Positions 23,184-31,049 of a stretch of 34,685 bases of DNA are shown piece by piece. Position numbers and translations under genes: made by a program. Under the pieces are notes generated by a model. It had not been told where the DNA came from and did no database searches. It saw only the letters and a program-made list of their open reading frames with translations. The DNA is from an uncultured Collinsella sp. (GTDB taxonomy: Bacteria; Actinomycetota; Coriobacteriia; Coriobacteriales; Coriobacteriaceae): the NCBI GenBank assembly GCA_934654515.1, contig CAKUGA010000011.1, forward strand, positions 1 through 34,685. Direction: 5' to 3'. Numbering within the stretch: the stretch's first letter is position 1; each line of letters starts with the position of its first letter.

Positions 23184-23260
23184 ATATCGCCACTCGGCGC
23201 CAATTATCGACCATAAGACCGGCGAGCAGCGGGTTTCCCGTTTCAATCCGACAACATCGC

Positions 23261-23289
23261 TTGCAATCGAAGGAGCGGTTTCGCATAAT
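23261..23289 (+). promoter_or_regulatory. Promoter upstream of the membrane-protein/VanZ pair
   Basis: TTGCAA (23261-23266), 17 bp, CATAAT (23284-23289). The start would fall near 23296, leaving a leader of about 130 nt before ATG 23427. Apart from this promoter, 23184-23426 shows nothing recognisable. Confidence 0.65.
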
Positions 23290-23426
23290 AGCTTTTAAGC
23301 TTCGCGACGGAAAACGCAGATGAAACGAACCATATACCGTTGCTTTGGGGCCCAGACCCCGCTTCATCTTCTCTCGCGCAGCCAACTGAATGATGCGATT
23401 TGGGTGCTGGAAGATGGGGAGAGCTC

Positions 23427-24815
23427 ATGGCTTCTTCTGATGCAACACAACGAGCAGTCCTTGCCGGACTTTCTTGCGGGATCGGCCTTGCCGCCCCCGT
23501 GGTGATGTATGCCGCGACGCTGCCGTTTTCGTCGGTGAACGAGACGGTGGTTGCAGGTGCCGTTCCCTTTGCCGTGGGCGCTGTGGCGGGTGTGGGCATC
23601 TACGCCGCCTCGCTGGGCATTTCCGAGTACCGTGCCCAGCGCGAAGAGCGCCTGTTCGAGCCCGATGCCATCGGCGGGGCCGCTAACGTCAACCAGTATC
23701 GCAGCGAGTTCAAGACGGCCTCGATTCCCGCGCAGCAGCAGGATGCGGAGTCTTATACTGCGGCGCCTGCCGCCCAAGCCCAATCCGAGCAGTCTTCCTC
23801 TGCTTTCCTTTCTGGCCTGACCGGTGCCTTCCAGCGTCGTCATGCCGATGATGGCGTTCCCACCATCGCTCGCGCTGCAGACGCCATGGACGAGGCCGAG
23901 GCCTGGTCCATGATCGATAGCATGCTCGACGACGACTCTCCGGTCAGCTGCGATCCCGCGCGCTCGCGCGACGTCTATCAGGTCGCAATCGATGAGCTTA
24001 CTAACGGTGGCCAGACCGGCTCTTACAACCGCGATGACATCGCTGCCGCTGCGCGCGCCGTGTCGGGCTCCCAGGCCGCCCCTGCGGGCAGCACGGCTGC
24101 CTTCGTGGCGCTCGTTGCCAATGCGGCTGCCAGCAATGCCTATAGCGCCACCTCCGCGGATGCGAACGCTTCTGCCGACGACACTTCGTATGTTGACGAA
24201 GCCATGGCTGCCGACGAGGAGACTGTTGCCGCTCGCCGCGCCGCCGAAAGCTCGCTGTGGGGTGCTCCTGCCCAGCAGCAGGCGGCTGAGGCTGCGCCGT
24301 ACAACGCGAATCTTGCCAGCATGCCCATCATTTCCGACGCCGCGGGCGTCGATCTCGACGATCTTGACGAGCCCGCTGCCATCACCGCATCGATCGATGC
24401 CCAGGATCGCATCGACACCGGCGACCTTCCCGACGCCTCGCTTGAGGTTGATGTTCCCATGGCCGATTACTCGGGCCACGAGGACATGTGGGCCGCTGCC
24501 ACCGCGATTTTGGACGAGATCGACGAGCCTGCCCCCGTTGCGGCCCCCGCTCCCGTCGCTGCTCCCGCCTATGTCGGTCGTCACAGCGCCGTGTTCCCCG
24601 AGGATACCGCCCGTATCTCGCGCGAGAGCATTGAACGTGCCGAGGCCATTGCCGCCGGCATTATGGAGAACCGCCGCCATGAGCGTGTCAATCAGATCCT
24701 CGAGGAAGAGATCGAGCGCCTGCAGTCCTCTACTGCCAAGCGTACGGGCCGTGCCTACCTGAGCGTTATCGAGGGCGGTACCGCCAGCTTTGCGCCGCTT
24801 CGTGCCGAGGCTTAG
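23427..24815 (+). CDS. Acidic membrane-anchored protein of unknown function
   Basis: A 462-residue protein. Two hydrophobic segments at about 10-31 and 41-62 form an N-terminal hairpin anchor. The remaining 400 residues are hydrophilic, rich in Ala, Asp, Glu and Ser, with repeated DEP/DDLDE-like acidic patches and a PAPVAAPAPVAAPA linker near 372-387. A short charged helix (about 400-440, with RHERVNQILEEEIERLQ) resembles a coiled coil. With both termini on one side, the large domain is probably cytoplasmic. ATG 23427 has GGGGAGAG just upstream. The VanZ-like gene follows after 7 bp, so the two are co-transcribed. No family is recognised and no function is assigned. Confidence 0.82.
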   Translation: MASSDATQRAVLAGLSCGIGLAAPVVMYAATLPFSSVNETVVAGAVPFAVGAVAGVGIYAASLGISEYRAQREERLFEPDAIGGAANVNQYRSEFKTASIPAQQQDAESYTAAPAAQAQSEQSSSAFLSGLTGAFQRRHADDGVPTIARAADAMDEAEAWSMIDSMLDDDSPVSCDPARSRDVYQVAIDELTNGGQTGSYNRDDIAAAARAVSGSQAAPAGSTAAFVALVANAAASNAYSATSADANASADDTSYVDEAMAADEETVAARRAAESSLWGAPAQQQAAEAAPYNANLASMPIISDAAGVDLDDLDEPAAITASIDAQDRIDTGDLPDASLEVDVPMADYSGHEDMWAAATAILDEIDEPAPVAAPAPVAAPAYVGRHSAVFPEDTARISRESIERAEAIAAGIMENRRHERVNQILEEEIERLQSSTAKRTGRAYLSVIEGGTASFAPLRAEA

Positions 24816-24822
24816 CTTTCGC

Positions 24823-25272
24823 ATGGTGAAGCTCAATCGAAAATGGGCGGTCGCGACCTGCCTGATGGCGCTTTTGATTTGGGGTAATTCGCTGGTTCCC
24901 GGCTCAGGATCGGGATCGCTGAGCCTGACGGTCATGGAGGCCGTCCGTGGATTTTTGCACGGCGTGGGGCTTCCGTATGAGTGGGTGACCAACTTTGTGG
25001 TTCGCAAATGCGCCCATTTTACCGAGTATATGGTGCTCGGCATCTTGGCGACGCACGCCTTTGACTTCGAGGGCCGGCGCACCTTTGACGTGCTGCTTCC
25101 CGCGGCGGTGTTCCTACTGTTGATTCCCTCGATCGACGAGACGATCCAGCTCTTTGTGCCGGGACGTGCCGGCATGATTACCGACGTGATGATCGATTGC
25201 TGCGGGGCTGCGACGGGTGTCGCGCTCCGATACCTGTTACGGTCGCTGATATGCGCCAAAAAGACCGCCTAG
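24823..25272 (+). CDS. VanZ-like membrane protein
   Basis: A 149-residue protein with four predicted transmembrane segments (about 8-25, 66-80, 90-105 and 120-145). It carries the VanZ-family signatures VRKCAHFTEYMVLG (60-73) and SIDETIQLFVPGRAG (103-117). VanZ lowers susceptibility to teicoplanin in some Gram-positives; most relatives, including this one, have no demonstrated role and no glycopeptide-resistance operon is nearby. The start ATG 24823 lies 7 bp after the previous stop, with GAGG inside the upstream gene serving as a weak ribosome site, which suggests translational coupling. Confidence 0.85.
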   Translation: MVKLNRKWAVATCLMALLIWGNSLVPGSGSGSLSLTVMEAVRGFLHGVGLPYEWVTNFVVRKCAHFTEYMVLGILATHAFDFEGRRTFDVLLPAAVFLLLIPSIDETIQLFVPGRAGMITDVMIDCCGAATGVALRYLLRSLICAKKTA

Positions 25273-25298
25273 GACATGTTACTTGGTCCTAGGCGGCC
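25263..25298. terminator. Terminator overlapping the VanZ stop codon
   Basis: GACCGCCTAGGAC (25263-25275) pairs with GTCCTAGGCGGCC (25286-25298) at 12 of 13 positions around a 10-nt loop. The stop codon (25270-25272) lies inside the left arm. T-rich sequence follows, but not as a clean run. Confidence 0.7.
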
Positions 25299-25382
25299 TT
25301 GCTTGTTTTGGGCCTTCTGCGGGGCGTGACAGCTCTATCTTGGGATCCGAATCGCGCTACGTCGCCGTGTCTTTTGTCGGTC

Positions 25383-26273
25383 CTACTGGAGCGCCTTCGC
25401 ACCCAGGGCCAGGCAGCCCATGATGCCCTGCTTGCCCTCGAGGCTGTTGTTGACGATGTAGTTATCGATGTCGGCCATCTCGGGCGTGACGATGTAGCCG
25501 TTGAGCATCTCGGCGCATTTCTTGCGGGCGAGCGGCACGATGGGGGTGTGGTCGGCAACGCCGCCGCCGATAACGATCTTCTGCGGGGCATAGCACAGGA
25601 TGTAGGTCATGAGCGCCTGTGCCAGATAGCCGGCGAGCAGGTCCATGGCCTCCCGGTCATCGGCCATCTCGCCGGCGGACTTACCGTCCCAGCGCTTTTT
25701 GACGCCAGGGCCGGCGATGAGGCCCTCCAGGCAGTTGTCGTGGAAGGGGCAGCCGCTGTGCTCGCCGATGGTGTCGCGCGGGTCGCGCGTGACCAGGATG
25801 TGGCCGGCCTCGGGATGCATCATGCCGTGGACGAGCTGACCGCCCGAAAGCACGCCGGCGCCCACGCCGGTGCCGATGGTCAGGTAGACCACGTCGGTGA
25901 GGCCCTTCGCACAGCCAAACGTGACCTCGCCCAGGCAGGCGACGTTGACGTCGGTGTCGTAGCCGCAGGGGATGTTGAGCTCGTTTTGGATGCCGCCCAG
26001 CAGGTCAAAGTAGCGCCATGCCGTCTTGGGCGTCTCCAGGATCTTGCCGTACTGCGGCGATGCGGGGTTGACGGCGGTGGGGCCAAAGGCGCCGATGCCC
26101 AGGGCCGCGATGCCCTTGTCGGCAAACCACGCGTTGACGGCCTCAACCGTCTCCTGCGGGGTCGTGGTGGCGATCTGCTCGCGCTCCAGGACCGTGCCGT
26201 CTGCATAGCCCGTGGCACAGACCATTTTGGTGCCGCCCGCCTCGAGCGCTCCGATAAGCTGCTGTTCTGCCAT
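25383..26273 (-). CDS. ROK-family sugar kinase, fructokinase-like
   Basis: A 296-residue ROK protein that should phosphorylate a hexose with ATP. The N-terminal phosphate-binding loop is GALEAGGTKMVCA (8-20); the likely catalytic base is Asp107 in YDTDVNVA. The ATP loop is LTIGTGVGAG (131-140). The zinc-binding module is His158, Cys175, His178 and Cys181 in HPEAGHI and CPFHDNCLEG. The EAGGTK opening and CPxHxxCLEG spacing are those of Gram-positive fructokinases (ScrK/GmuE type), so fructose is the likeliest substrate, though mannose or others cannot be excluded. ATG 26273 follows an AGAGAGG purine run. No transporter or sucrase gene adjoins it. Confidence 0.88.
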   Translation of the reverse strand: MAEQQLIGALEAGGTKMVCATGYADGTVLEREQIATTTPQETVEAVNAWFADKGIAALGIGAFGPTAVNPASPQYGKILETPKTAWRYFDLLGGIQNELNIPCGYDTDVNVACLGEVTFGCAKGLTDVVYLTIGTGVGAGVLSGGQLVHGMMHPEAGHILVTRDPRDTIGEHSGCPFHDNCLEGLIAGPGVKKRWDGKSAGEMADDREAMDLLAGYLAQALMTYILCYAPQKIVIGGGVADHTPIVPLARKKCAEMLNGYIVTPEMADIDNYIVNNSLEGKQGIMGCLALGAKALQ

Positions 26274-26349
26274 AGTAGTCCTCTCTCTGGGACGAGTTGC
26301 TCCGTGACTAAAGTATAGGGCTCTAAACCATTTAAGAAAGCGCTATAAA

Positions 26350-26390
26350 AGAAGCCTCGCAACGCGGCGGGCGGTGCGAGGCTTCTTTGG
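26350..26390. terminator. Terminator downstream of the aminotransferase gene
   Basis: AGAAGCCTCGCA (26350-26361) pairs perfectly with TGCGAGGCTTCT (26375-26386) around a G/C-rich 13-nt loop. T residues flank it on both strands. It ends the minus-strand aminotransferase message. Confidence 0.88.
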
Positions 26391-26413
26391 TTGCTTTAGT
26401 TGTCGGGCCGTCC

Positions 26414-27595
26414 TTACCCGCGCGGCTTGATTTTATCACGTAGCGACTTGAGGTTCTCCAGCGCCGCGTTAAGCGTTTCGTCGCGCTTGGCAAAGTGGAA
26501 ACGAATCAGATGGTTGACGGGCTCGCGGAAGAAGCTCGAACCGGGCACGGCGCCCACGCTCACCTTGGAGGCCAAATCCTCGCAGAAGTCGAGGTCGCTG
26601 TCATAGCCAAATTCAGAGATGTCCATCATGACGTAGTAGGCGCCCTGCGGCACGTTGTGCGTGAGGCCGATGCTGTCGAGTCCCTGACAGAATAGGTCGC
26701 GCTTGGCGGTGTAGAGGTCGAGGACCTCCTGGTAATAGCTGTCGTCGAAGTTGAGGGCGGTGACGACGGCCTCTTGCAGGGGAGCGGCGGCGCCCACGGT
26801 GAGGAAGTCATGGACCTTCTTGATGCGCTCGGTGATCTCGGCCGGGGCGATGGTGTAACCCAGGCGCCAGCCGGTAATGGAGTAGGTCTTGGAAAGCGAG
26901 CTGCAGCTGATGGTGCGCTCGAACATGCCGGGCAGCGTGGCCATATAGACGTGCTCGTGGGGCGCATAGACGATGTGCTCATAGACTTCGTCGGTGATGC
27001 AGTAGACGTCGTACTTTTTGCACAGGTCGGCGATAAAGGTGAGCTCCTCGCGCGTAAAGACCTTGCCGCAGGGGTTGGACGGGTTGCACAGGACAATGGC
27101 CTTGGGATCGTTGTCGCGGAAGGCCGCCTCGAGGACCTCGCGATCGAAGTCGAAGGTGGGCGGGTTCAGCGGCACGTAGATGGGCTCAGCGCCCGAGAGG
27201 ATCGTGTCGGCGCCGTAGTTCTCGTAGAACGGCGAGAAGATGACGACCTTGTCGCCGGGGTTCGTGACCGTCATCATGGCGGCCATCATGGCCTCGGTGG
27301 AGCCACACGTGACCACGATGTTCTCGTTAGGGTTGATCGGCATGCCCATAAAGTGCTCCTGCTTGGCGGCGAGCGCCTCGCGCATGGCCTGGGAGCCCCA
27401 GGTGATGGAGTACTGGTGATAGAGCGGCTTGGGGTTGGTGGCAATGGTGCTGAGGCTATTGAGCAGCTGCGCCGGGGGATCGAAGTCAGGGAAGCCTTGC
27501 GAGAGATTGACGGCGCCGTACTTATTAGAGATACGCGTCATGCGGCGGATGACCGAATCGGTGAATGTCGCCGTGCGGTTGGAGAGTTCTTTCAT
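26414..27595 (-). CDS. Pyridoxal-phosphate aminotransferase, class I/II
   Basis: A 393-residue fold-type I aminotransferase. The N-terminal VNLSQGFPDFDPP (29-41) is typical of the KAT/methionine-aminotransferase-like branch. YHQYSITWGSQAMREALA (59-76), NPSNPCGKVF (171-180) and DEVYEHIVY (202-210) bind the cofactor and substrate. The Schiff-base lysine is Lys236 in SSLSKTYSITGWRLGY. Several amino donors are possible (aromatic residues, methionine, glutamine); the sequence does not decide. ATG 27595 has GAAAGGAC upstream; the longer open frame has no ribosome site and a non-family leader. A terminator follows at 26350. The tRNA cluster upstream runs the other way. Confidence 0.9.
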   Translation of the reverse strand: MKELSNRTATFTDSVIRRMTRISNKYGAVNLSQGFPDFDPPAQLLNSLSTIATNPKPLYHQYSITWGSQAMREALAAKQEHFMGMPINPNENIVVTCGSTEAMMAAMMTVTNPGDKVVIFSPFYENYGADTILSGAEPIYVPLNPPTFDFDREVLEAAFRDNDPKAIVLCNPSNPCGKVFTREELTFIADLCKKYDVYCITDEVYEHIVYAPHEHVYMATLPGMFERTISCSSLSKTYSITGWRLGYTIAPAEITERIKKVHDFLTVGAAAPLQEAVVTALNFDDSYYQEVLDLYTAKRDLFCQGLDSIGLTHNVPQGAYYVMMDISEFGYDSDLDFCEDLASKVSVGAVPGSSFFREPVNHLIRFHFAKRDETLNAALENLKSLRDKIKPRG

Positions 27596-27706
27596 GCCTG
27601 TCCTTTCGAGCATTTGCAGTGGGGCAAAGTTTACTCCTATGAAACCGATGGGATTTGCTCGAAATGGGCTCGAAAAACTCTTTTCAAAATTCTTGAAAAT
27701 TGGGGC

Positions 27707-27735
27707 TTGCATCGCGTGGCGTTCCTTGCAATAAT
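27707..27735 (+). promoter_or_regulatory. Promoter of the tRNA-His/Lys/Lys cluster
   Basis: TTGCAT (27707-27712), 17 bp, AATAAT (27730-27735). The start would be near 27742, 20 bp before tRNA-His. Confidence 0.7.
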
Positions 27736-27762
27736 AGTCGAGCGCGAAGCGCACAGGACACG

Positions 27763-27839
27763 GTGGGTGTAGCTCAGTTGGCTAGAGCGACGGGTTGTGG
27801 TCCCGTAGGTCGAGGGTTCGAGTCCCTTTACCCACCCCA
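27763..27839 (+). tRNA. tRNA-His (anticodon GTG)
   Basis: Acceptor GTGGGTG/TACCCAC, D arm GCTC/GAGC, anticodon stem ACGGG/CCCGT with loop TTGTGGT (anticodon GTG), and T arm GAGGG/CCCTT. C73 at 27836 faces a genome-encoded extra G at 27762, the G-1 identity base of tRNA-His. CCA is encoded (27837-27839). Confidence 0.97.
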
Positions 27840-27861
27840 GTTCTTGCTTCGTGTTGATATC

Positions 27862-27937
27862 GGGTCGTTAGCTCAGTTGGTAGAGCAGGGGACTCTTAAT
27901 CCCAAGGTCCAGGGTTCGACCCCCTGACGGCCCACCA
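27862..27937 (+). tRNA. tRNA-Lys (anticodon CTT), copy 1
   Basis: Acceptor GGGTCGT/ACGGCCC, D arm GCTC/GAGC, anticodon loop CTCTTAA (anticodon CTT, codon AAG), T arm CAGGG/CCCTG, discriminator A and encoded CCA. Identical over all 76 nt to the copy at 27981. Confidence 0.97.
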
Positions 27938-27950
27938 CACGATATCTCTT

Positions 27951-27976
27951 CTAAAGTCCGCCACAACGGACTTTAG
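27951..27976. other. Perfect hairpin between the two tRNA-Lys genes
   Basis: CTAAAGTCCG and CGGACTTTAG form a perfect 10-bp stem with a 6-nt loop. No T-run follows; CTTT leads directly into the second tRNA. It could be a processing signal or a weak terminator. Confidence 0.6.
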
Positions 27977-27980
27977 CTTT

Positions 27981-28056
27981 GGGTCGTTAGCTCAGTTGGT
28001 AGAGCAGGGGACTCTTAATCCCAAGGTCCAGGGTTCGACCCCCTGACGGCCCACCA
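27981..28056 (+). tRNA. tRNA-Lys (anticodon CTT), copy 2
   Basis: Identical to the first tRNA-Lys, including the encoded CCA. Its 3' end (28043-28059) is repeated at 28222-28238, which marks this copy as the likely integration target. Confidence 0.97.
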
Positions 28057-28065
28057 AAGCACGTT

Positions 28066-28098
28066 AAGACGGTCAACGAAAGTTGGCCGTCTTTTTTT
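28066..28098 (+). terminator. Terminator of the tRNA cluster
   Basis: AAGACGGTCAAC, a GAAA tetraloop, GTTGGCCGTCTT (one G-U pair) and a run of seven T residues. Confidence 0.93.
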
Positions 28099-28221
28099 GT
28101 TGACCTCGCATGGGGTCGATCCCGAAAGGGCGCGGAGCTGAGGAAATGCGAAAGCATTTACCAGCGCAGCGCGCAAGGCGCTTTAGCGCCGCAGCGATCG
28201 CCCGCGTAGCGGGCTGACGCT

Positions 28222-28238
28222 CTGACGGCCCACCAAAG
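28222..28238 (+). repeat. Duplicated tRNA-Lys 3' end (att-like direct repeat)
   Basis: CTGACGGCCCACCAAAG is an exact 17-bp direct copy of 28043-28059, the 3' end of the second tRNA-Lys plus four following bases. Such duplications are left by tyrosine integrases that use tRNA 3' ends. The 162 bp between the copies contain the tRNA terminator and a G/C-rich, hairpin-prone stretch (28125-28220) without genes. No integrase gene is present in the window. Confidence 0.6.
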
Positions 28239-28251
28239 TAACTCGGTATAT

Positions 28252-29112
28252 TTACAAATTGAGCCTGCCCTGTGGATCGGTGAAGCCGTCCGTACCCTCT
28301 TTGAGCTTTTCCTCGTCTGCCTTCACGCGGCGCTCGAGTTTCTTCGTGTCCTCGGCGGGCGGTAGATTCTCGGGGACAATTCCGCGGTCGATGAGGCTGC
28401 CGCGCACACTTGCGTTGTTTTCGACGTGCTCTTGCTTGATCTGGTTTAGACCGTACAGGTCGTGTTCCTCGGCGTTGAAGGCGGTCATCGAGTTCGTGAG
28501 GTCTTTTGCTTTGATGAGAACATCGGCTAACCTGTCCGCTAACGCCGCACTCTTGGGCACGCCGAGTTGCTGCTTCATTTCCGCTGTGCTTTTGCCGCCG
28601 AATAACGCCTCATCGCCCTTTGACTTGATGATTGCGAATCCTTTGGAATCCACGCCGCGTTTGAACGCAATACCCGAGAGCTGTTTCTCTGAATCGGATA
28701 GCGAGTGACGAGCTTGAAGACGTTGAATCTCGGCGAAGCGTTGCTCTATAAGCTCCTGACGGCGTGTCTGCACGGCAAAGTATGCCTGGGCGAGTGCAAT
28801 TTCCGGTTTGTTAGGGTCTCCGTTTTGGGCGATTAAATAGCATGCGTAGCGCGTTAACTTGTAGTCCTTGACGGCTCGCGTTGCAACACCGGCGTCTACC
28901 ATTTTGCTGGCTTCAGCAAAATGGGCGGCAACAGGCATTTCATTAGTTTCGCACGAGGCCATGGCTCTTTTCACCGCTGTCTCGAAGTTGCGCCATTGGG
29001 TATATCCGAGGGGTTCCATTAAATCTCGTGCGAGCCAATACTCAACACCGTCTTCCGTATGGGCGTAGCTATCAAGTTCGACGCGCCACTTCTCGATATC
29101 TCTACTGTCCAT
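28252..29112 (-). CDS. dinD: DNA-damage-inducible protein D (DinD) homologue
   Basis: A 286-residue protein built like E. coli DinD. The N-terminal Bro-N-like part (about 1-110) has YWLARDLMEPLGYTQWRNFETAVKRA, DYKLTRYACYLIAQNGDPNKP and the following AQAYFAVQTRRQEL. A central helical region and a conserved GIVPENLPPAEDTKKLERRV close are also present. E. coli DinD is LexA-controlled and inhibits RecA strand exchange; its relatives are often on islands and prophages. ATG 29112 follows GAGGAAGAG. The codon style is less G/C-extreme than in neighbouring genes, and it adjoins an att-like tRNA-Lys duplication, so horizontal arrival is likely. No recognisable SOS box was found upstream. Confidence 0.85.
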   Translation of the reverse strand: MDSRDIEKWRVELDSYAHTEDGVEYWLARDLMEPLGYTQWRNFETAVKRAMASCETNEMPVAAHFAEASKMVDAGVATRAVKDYKLTRYACYLIAQNGDPNKPEIALAQAYFAVQTRRQELIEQRFAEIQRLQARHSLSDSEKQLSGIAFKRGVDSKGFAIIKSKGDEALFGGKSTAEMKQQLGVPKSAALADRLADVLIKAKDLTNSMTAFNAEEHDLYGLNQIKQEHVENNASVRGSLIDRGIVPENLPPAEDTKKLERRVKADEEKLKEGTDGFTDPQGRLNL

Positions 29113-29194
29113 TTCTCTTCCTCTCTAGTACGTTGTCTACACGGCTTTACCCGCTCAATATTCAGAATAAGAATACGAGCTCGTGCGGACACGA

Positions 29195-29224
29195 ATGGGC
29201 CCCGTGAGCGTATACGGGGCCCAT
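29195..29224. terminator. Perfect 11-bp hairpin between dinD and the FAD oxidoreductase
   Basis: ATGGGCCCCGT and ACGGGGCCCAT enclose an 8-nt loop. AAAAAT follows on the plus strand, but the minus strand (the direction of the FAD gene) has no T-run after the stem. It probably marks the 3' end of the FAD-oxidoreductase transcript, with low certainty on mechanism. Confidence 0.5.
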
Positions 29225-29266
29225 AAAAATCGTGAAGTTGTGTTCTGCTTTAGATTCGTGTCCAGC

Positions 29267-30793
29267 TTAGTCCGCTCGGTAGTGCGATCCGAGGCTTTCG
29301 GTTCGTTTGCGCATGGCTTTGATCATCTCGGTTGCCAGCTGAATCTGCGATTGCAGGCGAGCGAGGGCCGCGATTTCGCTGTCTTGGGCGTTTTGCATTC
29401 TCAAGGCTTCGGATTCGGACTTCAGACCTTCAAGTTCATGCAGCGCCGAGGACAGGCCCGACTCGGTACGGTTGATCATGCAGTAGGTACTCATCGTGCG
29501 TTTGAGGCTGCGTGTCAGGCGCTCTGCATCTGCCTTGGCGAGGCCGCGCTGGGGGAGGGCGACATCCGTCTTCAGGAGCGTCTCAGAGGCGTCCTGTGCC
29601 GCTTGCGCCGCCGATGCGCCGGCAATGCGTCCAAAGACGATGCCGTTGGCGCTCGACAGGCCGCCGATACGGTCGGCACCGTGCATGCCGCCTGTCGCCT
29701 CGCCGCAAGCGTAGAGGCCCTCAACGCCCGTGTACGCTGTCTTATCGATCTTGATACCGCCATTAGCTGCGTGGGCGTACATGGCTACACGCATCTCGTC
29801 GGTCGGGGCGATGCCGTGCTCGTCTTGCAGCCAGGTGGCAAAGGTCTGCACAAATTCGGGAACATCCTTGTCAGGGAAATCGTAGTGTAGTGCCAGACCA
29901 TCGGCACCCGCTTGGTCGACAACGAGGTCGATAGCACGAGAATCCAGGCGCGAAGTGAAGGGGCCGTATCCGGAGCGCTGCTCAAGCAGATCACCCAGCT
30001 TGTCGTCAACAATATCGACCGGCTGATCGAACTTGACGTAGCGCCAAGTCTTCTCGTTGAAGACCAGGTTGCGCTTGGGTTCAATGAAGCCGGGCATCAT
30101 CTGCATGAACTCTATATTAGTAAGCGTTGCGCCGTGTGCCAGCGCGATGGCCTGTGAGGAGCTGAGCACGTCGGCCGAAGTGAGACTGCGCTCGAATAGG
30201 CCACCCGTACCGCCCGCAGCGATGATAATGGCCTTGGCTGCCATAGACACGAGTTGCTCGCTTGTGCGGTCGTAGAGCACGGCGCCGACAGTCTTTCCAT
30301 TCGTATCTTCAACAAGGTCTATAAGCTCGTGGCGGGGGAGCAGGCGAATGCCGAGAGACTCGACCTGGGCCGTACACGCGTCCTCAAGGGACTTGCGGGT
30401 GAGGCCGCGCCACATTCGCGTCTTGTGGTCGAAGCAGGGGATAAATTGCTTTTGCTGGGCGCTCTCGGCGCTTTGCGGACGCTGGAGCTCAACACCCAGA
30501 TCCTGCTCGAGCCATTGGATGGCCTTAGGAATACCGTGGACAAACGTCTGGACGAGCTCGGGGTCGGCAACGCCGCAGCCCACGGCCTGGATAGTGTCGA
30601 TGAGGTCCTGTTCGTCGTCTTCGTCGACGGGGCCAATAAGGCCGAGACCCCAGGTGCCCGGGAAAAAGCTCGATCCGCTCATAGTTTTACCGGCGCTTGC
30701 CACAGTGACGGTTGCACCCGTGCGTGCCGCTTCGATGGCGGCGCAAAGGCCCGCAATGCCAGATCCAATTACCAGTACATCAGTCGATTCCAT
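29267..30793 (-). CDS. FAD-dependent oxidoreductase of the fumarate reductase / L-aspartate oxidase family
   Basis: A 508-residue flavoprotein. The N-terminal dinucleotide fold is VLVIGSGIAGLCAAIEAARTGATVTV (residues 6-31). SGSSFFPGTWGLGL follows, and a second FAD contact lies near residue 370 in GLYACGEATGGMHGADRIGG and SSANGIVFGRIAG. The C-terminus is a helical domain as in NadB/SdhA flavoproteins. It is most like L-aspartate oxidase, but nadA and nadC are not adjacent and no cytochrome or Fe-S subunit is near, so the substrate is left open. No Tat signal or heme-binding motif is seen, so it should be cytoplasmic. ATG 30793 has AAAGGAATCC upstream. It is transcribed alone. Confidence 0.8.
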   Translation of the reverse strand: MESTDVLVIGSGIAGLCAAIEAARTGATVTVASAGKTMSGSSFFPGTWGLGLIGPVDEDDEQDLIDTIQAVGCGVADPELVQTFVHGIPKAIQWLEQDLGVELQRPQSAESAQQKQFIPCFDHKTRMWRGLTRKSLEDACTAQVESLGIRLLPRHELIDLVEDTNGKTVGAVLYDRTSEQLVSMAAKAIIIAAGGTGGLFERSLTSADVLSSSQAIALAHGATLTNIEFMQMMPGFIEPKRNLVFNEKTWRYVKFDQPVDIVDDKLGDLLEQRSGYGPFTSRLDSRAIDLVVDQAGADGLALHYDFPDKDVPEFVQTFATWLQDEHGIAPTDEMRVAMYAHAANGGIKIDKTAYTGVEGLYACGEATGGMHGADRIGGLSSANGIVFGRIAGASAAQAAQDASETLLKTDVALPQRGLAKADAERLTRSLKRTMSTYCMINRTESGLSSALHELEGLKSESEALRMQNAQDSEIAALARLQSQIQLATEMIKAMRKRTESLGSHYRAD

Positions 30794-30981
30794 CGGATTC
30801 CTTTCTCGTCCGGCGCATTGTCGCATGGGTGATCGGCAAAGGTATCGCAAAGATTGAATAAATCGGTAAAGGGCGAATATGGCAGGTGGGCGTTAGGGCT
30901 GCTTGGCGGCTCCTTCTCATCACATCTCGTATTTCGCCCCAACTGATATATTGGCATTAGCTACCCTGCGACAGCGCAAAC

Positions 30982-31014
30982 AAAAAGAGCCGCTACCTCG
31001 AAAGGTAGCGGCTC
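30982..31014 (-). terminator. Terminator of the NifU-like/GGGtGRT operon
   Basis: GAGCCGCTACCT and AGGTAGCGGCTC form a perfect 12-bp stem with a 4-nt loop (30987-31014). On the minus strand it is followed by five T residues. It lies 35 bp beyond the GGGtGRT stop. Confidence 0.92.
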
Positions 31015-31049
31015 CAAAGCTCAAATATGTGAGCATCGCGCGGGCGCGA

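Noticed and set aside
29113-29170. LexA/SOS box upstream of dinD
   Set aside because: Looked for a GAAC-N-GTTC or CTGT-N-ACAG palindrome and found none convincing; SOS control is left unclaimed.
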